Positions 1 to 10,013 of a stretch of 64,000 bases of DNA are shown in pieces (position 1 is the stretch's first letter; every line of letters starts with the position of its first letter). The stretch lies in contig NZ_OY284433.1 in the NCBI RefSeq assembly GCF_958304185.1, positions 930,001-994,000 of the forward strand. The letters are read 5' to 3'. Below the pieces are notes generated by a model. That model was not told the origin of the DNA. It saw nothing but the letters and a program-made list of their open reading frames with translations, and did not search any database. Origin of the DNA: an uncultured Erythrobacter sp. GTDB taxonomy: Bacteria > Pseudomonadota > Alphaproteobacteria > Sphingomonadales > Sphingomonadaceae. The translations under genes were made by a program, and so were the position numbers.

Positions 1-273
1 GAACAGGGCCGCGCCTTCTTTGTCGAACGCAATGGCTCCAAGGTCGAGGAAGTCGCGTCCGAGGTTGATCGCTATTGCAGCTGGCCTGGGCAGGCCTGCG
101 GCTACAAGATCGGCCACAGCCAGATCCTGCGCCAGCGCGAACGCGCCAAGGCAGAATTGGGCGGCAAATACGACATGCGCGAATTCAACACCGCGCTGGT
201 GCTGGGCGGCAATGCCCCGCTTTCGGTGATGGCGAATACGGTCAGCCGCTACATCGCGGGGGCCAAGGGGTAA
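1..273 (+). CDS. DUF885 family protein, C-terminal 90 residues (partial)
   Basis: The reading frame is open from the first base and stops at TAA 271-273, so only the C-terminus is present. The visible part contains a Tyr-Cys-Ser-Trp-Pro-Gly-Gln-Ala stretch, a Leu-Arg-Gln-Arg-Glu-Arg helix, an Arg-Glu-Phe-Asn segment and a Gly-Asn-Ala-Pro-Leu segment. This is the usual ending of DUF885 proteins, a family with a metallopeptidase-like fold that is often exported. The substrate is unknown. The family call rests on this short tail. The next gene follows after 85 bases on the same strand. Confidence 0.6.
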   Translation, partial: EQGRAFFVERNGSKVEEVASEVDRYCSWPGQACGYKIGHSQILRQRERAKAELGGKYDMREFNTALVLGGNAPLSVMANTVSRYIAGAKG

Positions 274-358
274 GCCGAAGGACGAATTGCAATCCCCCAC
301 CCCTGACCCCATGTTGCAACGCGCGCGTGGCAGGTAGGCGGACGGGCAGGAGGGCCGC

Positions 359-1981
359 ATGGAAACCTTAGGACAAGACCTTGAAACCATGCGCCGGGTG
401 CCGCTCGCGCCTGCGCATGTCGATGCCATCTGCGCAATCGGGGGCGAGGTGTTCTACCCCACCGGTGCGATCGTCATGGACATTGGTGAGCCGATGGACC
501 GGTTCATCTATGTCCTCGAAGGCGATATCGAGGTGGTCGATCCCTATACGGGCGAACGGATGATGCCGTCCTCGCTCGGGCCGACGCAGTTTCTGGGCGA
601 GATCGGGTTCCTAAACCGCGGCACCAACATCATGCGGATGCGCGCCTCGGTCGACACCCGCGTGATCGAGGCACCGCGTGAAGCGATGCTCGAACTGATG
701 AGCCGGGTGCCGGAACTGTCTGACCACCTCATCACCGTGTTCGCGGCGCGGCGGCGCAAGCAATTCGAGGCGCGCAATGACACGATCAAGGTGATCGGCG
801 CGGACCGCGATCCGAAGGTGCAGGCGGTCGAGCGCTTCCTGTCGCGCAACCGCATCCCGTTCCAGAGCTACGATATGGACGCGACCGACCGCGAAACCGC
901 GTCGGTGTGCAGCCTGATCGGGCACACGCCGGGGGTGATCGTCGGCGCGGATACGCGGCTGGATGATCCGACTCCGCGCAAGGTCGCGCAATATCTCGGC
1001 ATGGACCTCGGCATCTGCGCTGACCGGACCTACGAGCTGCTGATCGTGGGCGGGGGGCCGGCGGGCGTGGCGGCGGCGGTCTATGCGGGCTCTGAGGGGA
1101 TCCCGGCGCTGGTGGTCGAGGATACCGCCGTCGGCGGGCAGGCCGGCACGTCGAGCCGGATCGAGAATTACATGGGCTTTCCCACCGGCATCAGCGGTAC
1201 CGATCTCACTTGGCGCGGACAGGTGCAGGCGATGAAGTTCGGCACCCGCTTCGTGATGCCGCGCCGGGTCGAGGCCCTGTCACGGCGCGAGGACGGAGCG
1301 TTCTGCGCGACGCTGGACGATGGCGACGAGCTTTGCGCCCGCGCGGTGCTGGTGGCGACCGGCGTGCAATATCGCCGCCTGCCGCTCGACAATCTGGAGG
1401 AGCTGGAAGGCGCGGGCATCTTCTACTCGGCGACCGAGATGGAAGCGCGCTTCTGCGGCAAGACCGAAGCGGTGGTGATCGGCGGCGGCAATTCGGCAGG
1501 CCAAGCCGCGATGTTCCTCAGCCGCGCGGCGAGCCATGTGCATCTGGTGGTGCGATCGGGCAGTCTGGCAGCGTCGATGTCGAGCTATCTCTCGCAGCGT
1601 TTGGAGGCCGATCCGCGCATCACGATCCACTATCACAGCGCCGTCACCGCGCTGCATGGCGATAGCTGGCTCGAAGCGATCACGCTGCGCACCAAGGACA
1701 CCGAGCAGCGGATCGGCACCCGCGCGCTGTTCATCATGATCGGCGCTGCCCCCAATACCGACTGGCTGTCCGGCATGGCCGAAACCGACGAGAAAGGCTT
1801 CGTGCTGACCGGCGCTGTCGCGGGACAGGCGGACGACTACGCCACCACCGCACCGGGCATCTTCGCGGTCGGCGATGTGCGGGCAAACTCGGTCAAACGC
1901 GTGGCGAGTGCGGTCGGCGAAGGGTCGGTGGTGGTCAGCCGGATCTGGCAATATCTGGAGGATACGCGGGTGGCTGGCTGA
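359..1981 (+). CDS. cNMP-binding domain fused to thioredoxin-reductase-like flavoprotein (no CxxC)
   Basis: 540 residues. Residues 15-130 look like a cyclic-nucleotide-binding domain (YVLEGDIEVV, then FLGEIGFL). Residues 150-215 resemble a small thioredoxin/glutaredoxin-like segment. Residues 225-535 are a pyridine-nucleotide-disulfide oxidoreductase with an FAD motif GGGPAG (231-236), a NADPH motif GGGNSAGQAA (375-384) and a late GD motif (GIFAVGDVR). True thioredoxin reductases have CATC where this protein reads YSATEMEA (356-363), so the redox dithiol is absent and disulfide reduction by the usual route is unlikely. It probably acts as an NAD(P)H-dependent flavoprotein under nucleotide or redox control. 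The start is chosen for an AGGAGG-like site just upstream of ATG 359. Confidence 0.85.
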   Translation: METLGQDLETMRRVPLAPAHVDAICAIGGEVFYPTGAIVMDIGEPMDRFIYVLEGDIEVVDPYTGERMMPSSLGPTQFLGEIGFLNRGTNIMRMRASVDTRVIEAPREAMLELMSRVPELSDHLITVFAARRRKQFEARNDTIKVIGADRDPKVQAVERFLSRNRIPFQSYDMDATDRETASVCSLIGHTPGVIVGADTRLDDPTPRKVAQYLGMDLGICADRTYELLIVGGGPAGVAAAVYAGSEGIPALVVEDTAVGGQAGTSSRIENYMGFPTGISGTDLTWRGQVQAMKFGTRFVMPRRVEALSRREDGAFCATLDDGDELCARAVLVATGVQYRRLPLDNLEELEGAGIFYSATEMEARFCGKTEAVVIGGGNSAGQAAMFLSRAASHVHLVVRSGSLAASMSSYLSQRLEADPRITIHYHSAVTALHGDSWLEAITLRTKDTEQRIGTRALFIMIGAAPNTDWLSGMAETDEKGFVLTGAVAGQADDYATTAPGIFAVGDVRANSVKRVASAVGEGSVVVSRIWQYLEDTRVAG

Positions 1982-2089
1982 GGCCGCACGCAACTATTCG
2001 TCGCAAGCCTCTGGCCAGATGCGGAAATCCCGGTAATCTCAGGCAACTTGCAGTGCAATCGCTGGCACTGTGAACACGGGGGCTTTGCT

Positions 2090-3724
2090 ATGATTACCGC
2101 GCTATTCCGCCTTTGCCTTGCCATTGCCGCACTGGTCGGCCTCGCTGCGCCCGCCGCCGCTGAATGGCACAAAGCGGAAAGCGACCGCTTCGTCATCTAC
2201 GCCGATTCGCGCGCCGAAGACTTGGCCGAATTTGCCCAGATGCTCGAACGCTATCATGTGGCGATGGAGCTTGAGAGCGGGCGGCAGGTGCCGGTGCCCA
2301 GCCCTTCTAACCGCCTCACTATCTATCTGGTCGGCTCGATCGAGGAAGTGCGCGCGATCTATGGTGCGCCGCGCTCAAGCGTAGGTGGGTTCTATATCCC
2401 GCGCGCCAACGGCTCGGTTGCATTCTCGCCCAATATTCGCATCCGCGCTGCAGATGGCGGGCGCGGCGAGATCGGGACTCGCCGCAAACGCGGCACCGAC
2501 ACAGCCGCTTTGCCACGCGAAATGGGCGTGCTGCTGCACGAATATGGCCACCACTTCCTGATCGGTTCCGCCCGCCACGCCATGCCGCGCTGGCTGAGCG
2601 AGGGGGCGGCGGAGTATTTCTCCTCGGCGCGGTTCAACCCCGATGGCTCGGTCGATCTGGGCCTACCGAACAATGAGCGCGCGTGGGAAATCAGCCAGGC
2701 CGCGCCGGTTTCGGTGATCGAATTGCTCGACTACGAGACTTACAGCAAGGACCGGAGCAAGCGTTACGACGCCTATTACGGGCGGAGCTGGCTGTTGTTC
2801 CACTATCTGCGGTTCAACCCACAGCGCGCCGGCCAACTTGTCCGCTACTGGCAGGCGGTGGCTTCAGGGACGGACAGCCTGACGGCGGGTCAGCAGATTT
2901 TCGGCGATCTGGCCGTGCTGGAACGCGAGCTCAACGCTTACAGCCGTCAGCGCAGCATGGCCGGGATGCGGTTTGCTGCTGAGAGTATCCGGACCGGCGC
3001 CGTGAAGGTCGCTCCGATCAGCCAAGGCCATACCGCCATGATGCCTGTGATCATGCGCTCGGAACGCGGGGTCGATAAAGAGCAAGCCGCCGGCCTCGTG
3101 ATCAAGGCGCGCGAGATTGCCGCACGCTTTCCCGGCGATGCAGCAGTGCTGGCCGCGCTAGCCGAGGCGGAATACGACGCCGGCAATGACGAGGCGGCCA
3201 TCGCGGCTGCCGACGCAGCACTGGCCGCTGACCGCATGATGCGCGATGCCTATGTCCAGAAAGGCTATGCGCTGTTCCGCAAGGCCGAGGTGGCCGATGA
3301 CAAGGACTCAGCCTTCGTTGCAGCGATGCGCCCGTTCGAGGCGTTGAACGCGATTGAATCCGATCACACCCAGCCGCTGATCCACTACTACCGCAGCTAC
3401 ACCAAGCGCGGCGTTGCGCCTCCAGACGGTGCCCGTCACGCGCTCGAAAGGGCGAGCGAGCTAGCGCCATTTGACCAGATGCTTGCGATCGAGGTGGCTC
3501 TGCTCAAGGCTTCGGAAGGTGAAAATTCAGTCGCGCGCTTCATGCTCGCGCCTGTGGCGGCCGATCCGCATGGTGGCAAACGCGCCGCTGCAGCACGGAT
3601 GCTGATCGACCGGCTAGCAGCGGTGCCGGATGGGCAAAAGATTTCGGTCACCGGTTTGGCCTTCGATGATACCGAAGACGGCGGCGAAGGCGCGGGAGGC
3701 GGCGAAGGGGGCGACGCCGATTGA
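2090..3724 (+). CDS. Exported gluzincin-type zinc peptidase with C-terminal TPR-like region
   Basis: 544 residues from ATG 2090, which has a GGGGG stretch upstream and opens a clear Sec signal peptide (hydrophobic core to about residue 20, cleavage after PAAA). A TTG 42 bases earlier is also open but would spoil the signal. HEYGH at 150-154 and the glutamate of WLSEGAAEYF (about 171) give a HExxH...E zinc site typical of gluzincin peptidases. Residues 340-480 are Ala-rich helical repeats resembling TPRs, and the tail is Glu/Gly-rich. It probably acts in the periplasm; the substrate is unknown. A trypsin-like or peptidoglycan role is not indicated. Confidence 0.75.
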   Translation: MITALFRLCLAIAALVGLAAPAAAEWHKAESDRFVIYADSRAEDLAEFAQMLERYHVAMELESGRQVPVPSPSNRLTIYLVGSIEEVRAIYGAPRSSVGGFYIPRANGSVAFSPNIRIRAADGGRGEIGTRRKRGTDTAALPREMGVLLHEYGHHFLIGSARHAMPRWLSEGAAEYFSSARFNPDGSVDLGLPNNERAWEISQAAPVSVIELLDYETYSKDRSKRYDAYYGRSWLLFHYLRFNPQRAGQLVRYWQAVASGTDSLTAGQQIFGDLAVLERELNAYSRQRSMAGMRFAAESIRTGAVKVAPISQGHTAMMPVIMRSERGVDKEQAAGLVIKAREIAARFPGDAAVLAALAEAEYDAGNDEAAIAAADAALAADRMMRDAYVQKGYALFRKAEVADDKDSAFVAAMRPFEALNAIESDHTQPLIHYYRSYTKRGVAPPDGARHALERASELAPFDQMLAIEVALLKASEGENSVARFMLAPVAADPHGGKRAAAARMLIDRLAAVPDGQKISVTGLAFDDTEDGGEGAGGGEGGDAD

Positions 3725-3767
3725 ACGCCAGCCCCGCACCGCCGCTACCCTTGCGGTCTGCGCTAGA

Positions 3768-4094
3768 TCAGCTCTTGCCGCCCAGCAGGCCCTTGGCCAT
3801 GTCCATGATGTCGTCCATCGGGTTGCCATCGCCGTCACGGTCGAGGATCGAGGCAAAGTTGCTCAGCGAGCCTTCACCGCCGACAGCGGCGACGATCTGG
3901 TTGAGGATGTCGGGGCTGAGGCCGGTCTTTTCCGCCGCCAGCGTCACCGTATCGCCGTCGAGCTGATGGGTCTTCCCCAGCGCCGCAATCGCCTGTTCGG
4001 CCATCTTGGGATCGATCCCGATCTTGGCCGCGAGGTTCACCACATCGTCCGGCGCGCCGCCGATGTTCTTCAGAATACCGTCAAGAATGCTCAT
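3768..4094 (-). CDS. DUF937-like small protein with EF-hand-type loop
   Basis: 108 residues. The start ATG at 4094 is preceded by GGAGA at a good distance; an in-frame earlier start would add 14 unlikely residues. The body is a set of short helices (GLSPDILNQIVAAVGG) like those of DUF937/YidB-type proteins. Near the C-terminus it has an Asp-rich DRDGDGNPMDD loop, as in calcium-binding EF-hands, followed by a Gly-Leu-Leu-Gly tail. The function is unknown. It lies convergent with the peptidase gene and downstream of pckA on the same strand, behind a hairpin terminator. Confidence 0.7.
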   Translation of the reverse strand: MSILDGILKNIGGAPDDVVNLAAKIGIDPKMAEQAIAALGKTHQLDGDTVTLAAEKTGLSPDILNQIVAAVGGEGSLSNFASILDRDGDGNPMDDIMDMAKGLLGGKS

Positions 4095-4154
4095 GCTGCT
4101 TCTCCTTCGAATCGCATGAGGGAGACAGTGCGCCAACTGCGCGGCGATTCAATG

Positions 4155-4191
4155 AAAAAGCCCCGCTCCGATCTTACGCCGGGCGGGGCTT
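4155..4191 (-). terminator. Rho-independent terminator of pckA
   Basis: Read on the minus strand, a 9-bp stem AAGCCCCGC/GCGGGGCTT (4183-4191 with 4159-4167) with a 15-base loop is followed directly by a T run (complement of the A run at 4155-4159). It lies 27 bases past the pckA stop codon. Confidence 0.85.
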
Positions 4192-4217
4192 CTCCCTCTC
4201 CAACGGGTAATGCGTGC

Positions 4218-5846
4218 TCAGGCGGCGACGGGCGCCGGGGCGGCTTGCAGCACGCCTTCATCGACATGGGCTTCGAACTGGGCGAAGTTGTCGATGAACA
4301 GCTGCACCAGCTTCTTGGCGGTCGCGTCATACTCGGCCGCGTCCGCCCAGGTGCTGCGCGGATCGAGGATGGTCTGATCGATCCCGGCTGCGGCCAGCAC
4401 CGGCACATGCACCGGCACGTCGAAGCCGAAATTGGGGTCCTTGCGGAACTCGACATTGTCCATGTCGCCATCGAGCACGGCGTTCAGCAGCGCGCGGGTC
4501 GCCTTGATCGGCATCCGCGAGCCAGTGCCGTACTTGCCGCCGGTCCAACCGGTGTTGACCAGCCAGCATTCGACTTTGCCATTCGGCCCGCCCTTGGCGA
4601 TCCGCTCTTTCAGCAGATTGCCATAGACGCTCGGGTGACGCGGCATGAAGGCCGCGCCGAAGCAGGTCGAGAAGGTCGCTTCCGGTTCGGTCACGCCGAT
4701 TTCGGTGCCAGCGACCTTGGCGGTGTAGCCCGACAGGAAGTAATACATCGCCTGATCCGCGGTCAGCCGCGCGATCGGGGGCAGCACGCCGAAGGCATCG
4801 GCGGTCAGCATGATCACGTTCGACGGCGCCGGGCCGAGGTTTTTCTCGCTCGTGTTGGGGATGAACTCGATGGGGTAAGCGCCGCGCGTGTTCTCGGTCT
4901 TCGACGAATCCGTGAAGTCGAGCTCGCGCGTATCTTCGTCCATCGCCACGTTTTCGAGGATCGTGCCGAACATCTGGGTGGTGGCGTAGATCTCCGGCTC
5001 GCCTTCAGCGGACAGGTTGATCATCTTGGCGTAGCAGCCGCCTTCGAAGTTGAAGACCGCGGTGTCCGACCAGCCGTGCTCATCATCGCCAATCAAGGTA
5101 CGGCTGGCGTCGGCCGACAGCGTGGTCTTGCCGGTGCCCGACAGGCCGAAGAAGATCGCGCTTTTGCCGTCCGCGCCGATATTGGCCGAACAGTGCATCG
5201 GCATCACGCCCTGCGCCGGCAGGAGATAATTGAGGAGGCCGAACACCCCCTTCTTCATCTCGCCCGAGTATTCGGTGTTGCCGATCAGGATCAGCTTCTC
5301 GGTGAAGCTCACCGCGATCACGGTGTCGCTGCGGCAGCCGTGACGTTCCGGGTTCGCCTTGAAGCTGGGCAGGTTGATGATGGTGTATTCGGGAACGAAA
5401 CTTGCCACTTCTTCCGCCGAGGGACGCACCAGCAACGTGCGCACGAACAGGCTGTGCCATGCCATCTGGGTGATGACACGCACGTTGACGCGATATTCCG
5501 GCTGCGAGCCGCCGAACAGGTCGGCGACGTAAAGTTCACCCGAACCTTCGAGTTCTTTAAGAAAATCAGCCTTCAGCGCGGCGAAGTGTTCCGAGCTCAT
5601 CGGCTGGTTGATCGGGCCCCAGTTGATCGTGTCCTGCGTGGTGTCATCGCGGACGATATACTTGTCCTTGACGCTGCGGCCGGTGAACTTGCCGGTCTCC
5701 ACCAGCAGCGCGCCTTGCTTGGTCAGCTTGCCCTCGCCCTTGGCCAGCGCGTGCTCAACCAGAGCGGCGGTGCCGAGGTTGGCGTGGAGCGTGGCGCCGG
5801 TGTGGAGGTTCTGGGCGGCCAACGGGGTTGCGAGCGAGGTCAACAT
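4218..5846 (-). CDS. pckA: Phosphoenolpyruvate carboxykinase (ATP)
   Basis: 542 residues. Converts oxaloacetate and ATP to PEP, CO2 and ADP, the first committed step of gluconeogenesis, in the cytoplasm. The kinase loop [13 protein letters not shown] and the downstream [13 protein letters not shown] block are the ATP-type PEPCK signatures, and the length matches the family. The start is ATG 5846 behind AGGAGA; a longer frame upstream lacks family similarity. It is divergent from chvI, an arrangement common in alphaproteobacteria. A perfect palindrome at 5962-5973 lies in its upstream region and may be an operator. Confidence 0.97.
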   Translation of the reverse strand: MLTSLATPLAAQNLHTGATLHANLGTAALVEHALAKGEGKLTKQGALLVETGKFTGRSVKDKYIVRDDTTQDTINWGPINQPMSSEHFAALKADFLKELEGSGELYVADLFGGSQPEYRVNVRVITQMAWHSLFVRTLLVRPSAEEVASFVPEYTIINLPSFKANPERHGCRSDTVIAVSFTEKLILIGNTEYSGEMKKGVFGLLNYLLPAQGVMPMHCSANIGADGKSAIFFGLSGTGKTTLSADASRTLIGDDEHGWSDTAVFNFEGGCYAKMINLSAEGEPEIYATTQMFGTILENVAMDEDTRELDFTDSSKTENTRGAYPIEFIPNTSEKNLGPAPSNVIMLTADAFGVLPPIARLTADQAMYYFLSGYTAKVAGTEIGVTEPEATFSTCFGAAFMPRHPSVYGNLLKERIAKGGPNGKVECWLVNTGWTGGKYGTGSRMPIKATRALLNAVLDGDMDNVEFRKDPNFGFDVPVHVPVLAAAGIDQTILDPRSTWADAAEYDATAKKLVQLFIDNFAQFEAHVDEGVLQAAPAPVAA

Positions 5847-6199
5847 TCGTCTCCTGGGCAGGACAGCAGCAAGGTCGTGTTCGGCGGGTGACGGACCGGC
5901 TGATCCCAGCGAATCCCGCTCCCGTTCGTCACGTCCGTAGCACCTGCCCATTAGCATCTGCGCATACGTATGCAACTACGGGCGGAGTTCGGCGTAATCA
6001 GCCGTTCGATCCCTGATCCGGCGCCTTAGGTGGCACAACCCTTGGCGTCAAACGCACTGCGCCATAGCAAATTTGCGGAGCGGCCAAATGCAGCTTTCCC
6101 GTCCGTAAGTTAAGGTCGCCCAGCGCCAGCATTGCGATTGGCGCAGCTTGGCGCTACCCCTTCAGCCATGCAATCGCAGGGGCAGAAAGGATAGGCGCC
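5847..6199. promoter_or_regulatory. pckA/chvI divergent intergenic region with two palindromes
   Basis: A 353-base gap between two divergent starts, so it must carry promoters for both. It holds two perfect palindromes: GCATACGTATGC at 5962-5973 (about 116 bases from the pckA start) and GCAAATTTGC at 6067-6076 (about 124 bases from the chvI start). Both are candidate operators by symmetry and position. The binding protein is not identified. Confidence 0.5.
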
Positions 6200-6979
6200 A
6201 TGTCCGACAGCACCACCGAACAGCTCCCTTTGCCTGCGGCCACCGATCCCGTCAGCGCGGATGCCCGCAAGCTCCAGATCGCGCTGGTCGATGATGATCG
6301 CAACATCCTCACCACGGTGGCGATTGCGTTGCAGGCCGAAGGCTTTGCCACGCGGCTCTATTCCGATGGCGAGACCGCGCTGAAGGCGCTGCTCGACAAT
6401 CCGCCGGACCTCGCCGTGTTCGATATCAAGATGCCCAAGATGGACGGCATGGAGCTGCTGCGCCGCCTGCGCGCCCATTCGCCGCTGCCGGTGATCTTCC
6501 TCACCAGTAAGGATGACGAACGCGACGAGGAGGCCGGGCTGGAACTGGGCGCGGATGATTACATCGCCAAACCGTTCAGCCTCCGCCTCCTGATCGCCCG
6601 CATCCGCGCGATCCTGCGCCGGGCCGAGCCGCTGGTGGCAGGGGCAAGCCCCGCCGCCTCGCCCGAACCTGCGCCCGCGACCCTCAACCGAGGGCGCCTG
6701 TTCATGGACCCGGCGCGCCATCAGGTGATGTGGGATGGCGAGACCGTCAGCCTCACCGTGACCGAATTCCTGATCCTTGAAGCGCTCGCGATCCGCCCCG
6801 GCGTGATCAAGAGCCGCAACCAGTTGATGGACGCGGCCTACCCTGATGACGTCTTCGTCGATGATCGCACCGTCGATAGCCATATCAAGCGGATGCGGCG
6901 CAAGTTCCGGCTGGTCGATCCCACCTTCGATGGCATCGAAACGCTCTACGGCGCGGGCTACAGCTTCACTGATGGCTAA
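6200..6979 (+). CDS. chvI: OmpR-family response regulator ChvI
   Basis: 259 residues. The receiver domain has the acidic pair at 31-32 (LVDDD), the phosphoacceptor Asp75 ([14 protein letters not shown]) and Lys124 (ADDYIAKPF). A Pro/Ala linker leads to an OmpR-type winged helix ([12 protein letters not shown], then GAGYSF). ChvI proteins control envelope, acid and carbon responses in alphaproteobacteria. The call rests on domain type and on the position next to pckA and before chvG/hprK. The 20-residue N-terminal extension is low-complexity. Its last codons overlap the kinase start by 8 bases. Confidence 0.92.
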   Translation: MSDSTTEQLPLPAATDPVSADARKLQIALVDDDRNILTTVAIALQAEGFATRLYSDGETALKALLDNPPDLAVFDIKMPKMDGMELLRRLRAHSPLPVIFLTSKDDERDEEAGLELGADDYIAKPFSLRLLIARIRAILRRAEPLVAGASPAASPEPAPATLNRGRLFMDPARHQVMWDGETVSLTVTEFLILEALAIRPGVIKSRNQLMDAAYPDDVFVDDRTVDSHIKRMRRKFRLVDPTFDGIETLYGAGYSFTDG

Positions 6980-8519
6980 AGGCGCAAGCGGTGAACAGTT
7001 GACTGCCACCGGGCGGTTCGCGCTGACGGGCCGCATTCTGGCGGTCAACATCCTGCCGCTGCTGATCATGGGCGGCGGCCTGCTCTATCTCGATTCGTAC
7101 CGCACGCAGCTGATCAACGAGCGCTTCAAGCTCGCCCGCATAGAAGCGCAGATCACTGCCGAGGCACTGGCAGGCGCCACCCGCGAGCGGCAGGAGGCGC
7201 TGCTGGTGCAGATCGGCAAGGAACAGCGGATGCGGCTGCGGATGTTCGATGCCAAAGGCACGCTGACCGCGGACAGCTTCGCACTGGCCGAGCCATCCTT
7301 CCGGTTCAACGACATCAGTGATGACGACTGGGAACAGCGCTTCTCGCGCTGGCTCGACCGCACGGTCGACACCATCGTCAGCGCCGAGGCGGTGCAGGAC
7401 TATGTCGAGCCCGAGGCGCAAGAAGCCGATGCCTGGCCCGAACTCGCCCGCGCGCGCGAGTTGGGACTGTCGCAGGTCAGGCTCTATGATTGGAGCGATG
7501 GCACGCCGGTGATCACCGCCGCCGTGCCGGTCGGCCTGCAAGGCGCGACACTGCTGACGGTGCGCAACGCGGTCGATATCACCGAAAGTGTGCGCGCGGC
7601 GCGCACCACGCTGGGCTTTGCGATGGTGCTGCTGCTGGCGACCTCGGCGCTGCTCTCGCTGTTTCTGGCACGCACCATCGTCACCCCCCTGCGGCTGCTG
7701 GCGCGCGCAGCGGTGCGGGTGAGGCAGGGCCGCGACCGCGAGGTCGAAGTGCCGCGCCTGCCCCAGCGCAGCGACGAGATCGGGCTGCTCGCCCGTGCGG
7801 TTTCGGACATGACGGGCGCGCTCAGGCAGCGGATCGACGCGGTCGATACCTTTGCGGCGGATGTGGCGCATGAAATCAAGAACCCGCTCGCATCGCTGCG
7901 CAGTGCGATCGACACTTTGCCGCGCGTGGAAGACCCCGAGCTGCGCTCCGAACTGATCCAGATCGCCACCCATGACGTGCGCCGGATCGACCGCCTCGTG
8001 ACCGAAATCGCCGCCGCCAGCCGGGTCGATGCCGAAATCAGCCGCGCGACGCTGGAACGGGTCGATCTGGCCGAATTGTTCGCGAACCTGATCCGCAGCC
8101 GCGAAGATCGCGGGATGAACGGTGGTCGCCGGATCGTGCTCGACGCGGCACCCGGCAGCCACATCGTGATGGGCGTGCCGACCCAGCTGGAGCGGGTGGC
8201 CGAAAACCTGATCGACAACGCCGTGTCCTTCTCACCCGCAGATGGCGTGGTCAGCGTGTCGATCCGCCGGACTGGCGGCCAAAGCATCACCGAGGTCTGC
8301 GACGAAGGCCCCGGCATCGCTGCCGACGCCCGCGAGGCGGTGTTCCGGCGGTTCCATTCTGACCGGCCGGAAGGCGAGAGCTTCGGCAATCACTCCGGCC
8401 TCGGCCTCGCCATCGGGCGCGCGATTGCCGAGGCGCATGACGGCACGCTCAGCGCCGACGCCCGCCCCGATGGCGCACCCGGCGCGTGCCTGCGGCTGCG
8501 TTTGCCCGCCGCGCAATGA
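6972..8519 (+). CDS. chvG: Sensor histidine kinase ChvG
   Basis: 515 residues from ATG 6972, inside the end of chvI. One membrane helix at about 22-40, a periplasmic sensor segment to about 210, a second helix at about 213-232, a HAMP-like linker, then a HisKA domain with His300 ([13 protein letters not shown]). The ATPase domain has the N box ([10 protein letters not shown]) and a glycine-rich box ([11 protein letters not shown]). It senses an envelope or acid-type signal and phosphorylates ChvI. Overlap at both ends (8 bases with chvI, ATGA with hprK) indicates translational coupling. Confidence 0.92.
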   Translation: MAKGASGEQLTATGRFALTGRILAVNILPLLIMGGGLLYLDSYRTQLINERFKLARIEAQITAEALAGATRERQEALLVQIGKEQRMRLRMFDAKGTLTADSFALAEPSFRFNDISDDDWEQRFSRWLDRTVDTIVSAEAVQDYVEPEAQEADAWPELARARELGLSQVRLYDWSDGTPVITAAVPVGLQGATLLTVRNAVDITESVRAARTTLGFAMVLLLATSALLSLFLARTIVTPLRLLARAAVRVRQGRDREVEVPRLPQRSDEIGLLARAVSDMTGALRQRIDAVDTFAADVAHEIKNPLASLRSAIDTLPRVEDPELRSELIQIATHDVRRIDRLVTEIAAASRVDAEISRATLERVDLAELFANLIRSREDRGMNGGRRIVLDAAPGSHIVMGVPTQLERVAENLIDNAVSFSPADGVVSVSIRRTGGQSITEVCDEGPGIAADAREAVFRRFHSDRPEGESFGNHSGLGLAIGRAIAEAHDGTLSADARPDGAPGACLRLRLPAAQ

Positions 8520-8992
8520 CCGCTATCGTGCTTCAGGCGAGCGCGGTGGCGATCGCCGGCCGCGCGTTGCTGATCGAAGGCCCTCCCGGCAGCGGGAAAT
8601 CCAGCCTTGCGCTGGCGCTGATGGATCGTGGCGCGGGGCTGATAGGTGATGATGGCGTAACGCTGACAGTGGAGGGTGATGTTCTTATCGCCAACCCGCC
8701 GCCGCATATTGCCGGACTGCTGGAAGTGCGCGGGGTGGGCCTTGTCACTCTCCCCGTCGCGCCGCCCGCGCCGGTTGCGCTGATCCTCTCCCTCGGCGGC
8801 CCGGCACCGGAGCGCCTCCCCCAAACACCGCTCCCCCGGCGCATCATCAACGGGGTCGCCGTGCCAGTGCTCGCCTTCGATCCCGGCACCATCGCCCCTG
8901 CCCCGCGCGCCGAATGGGCGCTCGCCATGCATGGCCTCGTCATCAAACCCGCTTCCCTTTGCGCCGCAGACGCGCCAGATGACAGCGCATGA
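8516..8992 (+). CDS. hprK: HPr kinase/phosphorylase, short alphaproteobacterial form
   Basis: 158 residues, starting in an ATGA overlap with chvG. Only the catalytic domain is present: Walker A GPPGSGKSS at 22-30 and a GLIGDDGV segment. The N-terminal domain found in Firmicutes HPrK is missing, as is usual in alphaproteobacteria. It should phosphorylate a serine of HPr, linking the PTS phosphorelay to ChvG/ChvI signalling. Coupled to rapZ by another ATGA overlap. Confidence 0.92.
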   Translation: MTAIVLQASAVAIAGRALLIEGPPGSGKSSLALALMDRGAGLIGDDGVTLTVEGDVLIANPPPHIAGLLEVRGVGLVTLPVAPPAPVALILSLGGPAPERLPQTPLPRRIINGVAVPVLAFDPGTIAPAPRAEWALAMHGLVIKPASLCAADAPDDSA

Positions 8993-9903
8993 GCGAGCCT
9001 GAAGTCCCTCCTCTCCAGCGCCAACTGCTGCTGGTCACTGGCCTTGCCGGCGCGGGCAAGTCGACCACGCTGGCGGTGCTGGAGGATCTCGGCTGGGAGA
9101 CAATCGACAACTTCCCGGTGCGAATGCTCAAGCGCCTCGTCACCATGCCCGACGAGGCGCGCGGGCCGCTCGCCATCGGGTTCGATTCGCGCACGCGCGG
9201 CTTTGTCCCGGCCGACATCATCGCGCTGGTCAAAGACCTCGCCGCCCGGCCCGACATCGCGCTCACCTTCCTGTTCCTCGATTGCGCCGGGGGCGAGCTG
9301 GAACGCCGCTTCAATGAAACCCGCCGCCGCCACCCGATGGCTGACGGGCGCCCGGTGCAGGAAGGCATTGCCGCCGAGCGCGAGCTGCTCGAACCCCTGC
9401 GCCGCTGGGCCGAGGTGATGATCGACACCACCGCGATGACCAGCAACGATCTGCAAACCCGCATTCGCGAACTGTTCGATCCCGCCAGCGAAGAAGCGGG
9501 CGTGACGATCACCCTGTCGAGTTTCGGCTTTGCCCGCGGGATGCCGCCGCTTGCCGATCTGGTGTTCGACATGCGCTTCCTCGACAATCCGCATTGGGTG
9601 CCAGAGCTGCGCGAACAGACCGGGCAGGACGCCACCGTGGGCGCGCATATCGAGCGTGACCCCGCCTTTGCCGAAGCGTTCGAACGCATCCGTGACCTCT
9701 TGCTGATGCTGCTCCCGCGCTATGCCCGGCAAGGCAAACCCTATGTCCATATCGCCTTTGGCTGTACCGGCGGGAGACACAGATCGGTCTTCACCACCGA
9801 GCGGATGGCTCAGGCCTTGCGCACCGCCGGGTTTTCGCCCACTGTTCGGCACCGCAATCTGGGCTCGCGGGCGGCCGATACCATTGAACGGGATCGCCGC
9901 TAA
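8989..9903 (+). CDS. rapZ: RapZ/YvcJ family nucleotide-binding protein
   Basis: 304 residues. Walker A GLAGAGKST at 18-26, an ETIDNFPV segment, and the C-terminal HIAFGCTGGRHRSVF block that defines the family. RapZ in enterobacteria is an RNA-binding adaptor controlling glucosamine-6-phosphate synthase mRNA; in alphaproteobacteria the role is less clear, so the name marks the family rather than the mechanism. It is coupled to hprK (ATGA) and sits before the PTS genes. An ATG start with no strong separate ribosome site fits translational coupling. Confidence 0.93.
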   Translation: MSEPEVPPLQRQLLLVTGLAGAGKSTTLAVLEDLGWETIDNFPVRMLKRLVTMPDEARGPLAIGFDSRTRGFVPADIIALVKDLAARPDIALTFLFLDCAGGELERRFNETRRRHPMADGRPVQEGIAAERELLEPLRRWAEVMIDTTAMTSNDLQTRIRELFDPASEEAGVTITLSSFGFARGMPPLADLVFDMRFLDNPHWVPELREQTGQDATVGAHIERDPAFAEAFERIRDLLLMLLPRYARQGKPYVHIAFGCTGGRHRSVFTTERMAQALRTAGFSPTVRHRNLGSRAADTIERDRR

Positions 9904-10013
9904 GACCCGGCACGGTAGAATCCGCCGCAATGCACCCCGCACGCATTGTCGGTTAAGGTAGAAACGCGTAAGGCAGCCCCCTTGGCGGGCAGTTAACGGA
10001 CCCCTATTCACGC

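Noticed and set aside
3630-5891. Very long plus-strand open frame opposite pckA
   Set aside because: It is antisense to pckA and the DUF937-like gene, has no family features, and arises from the high GC content.
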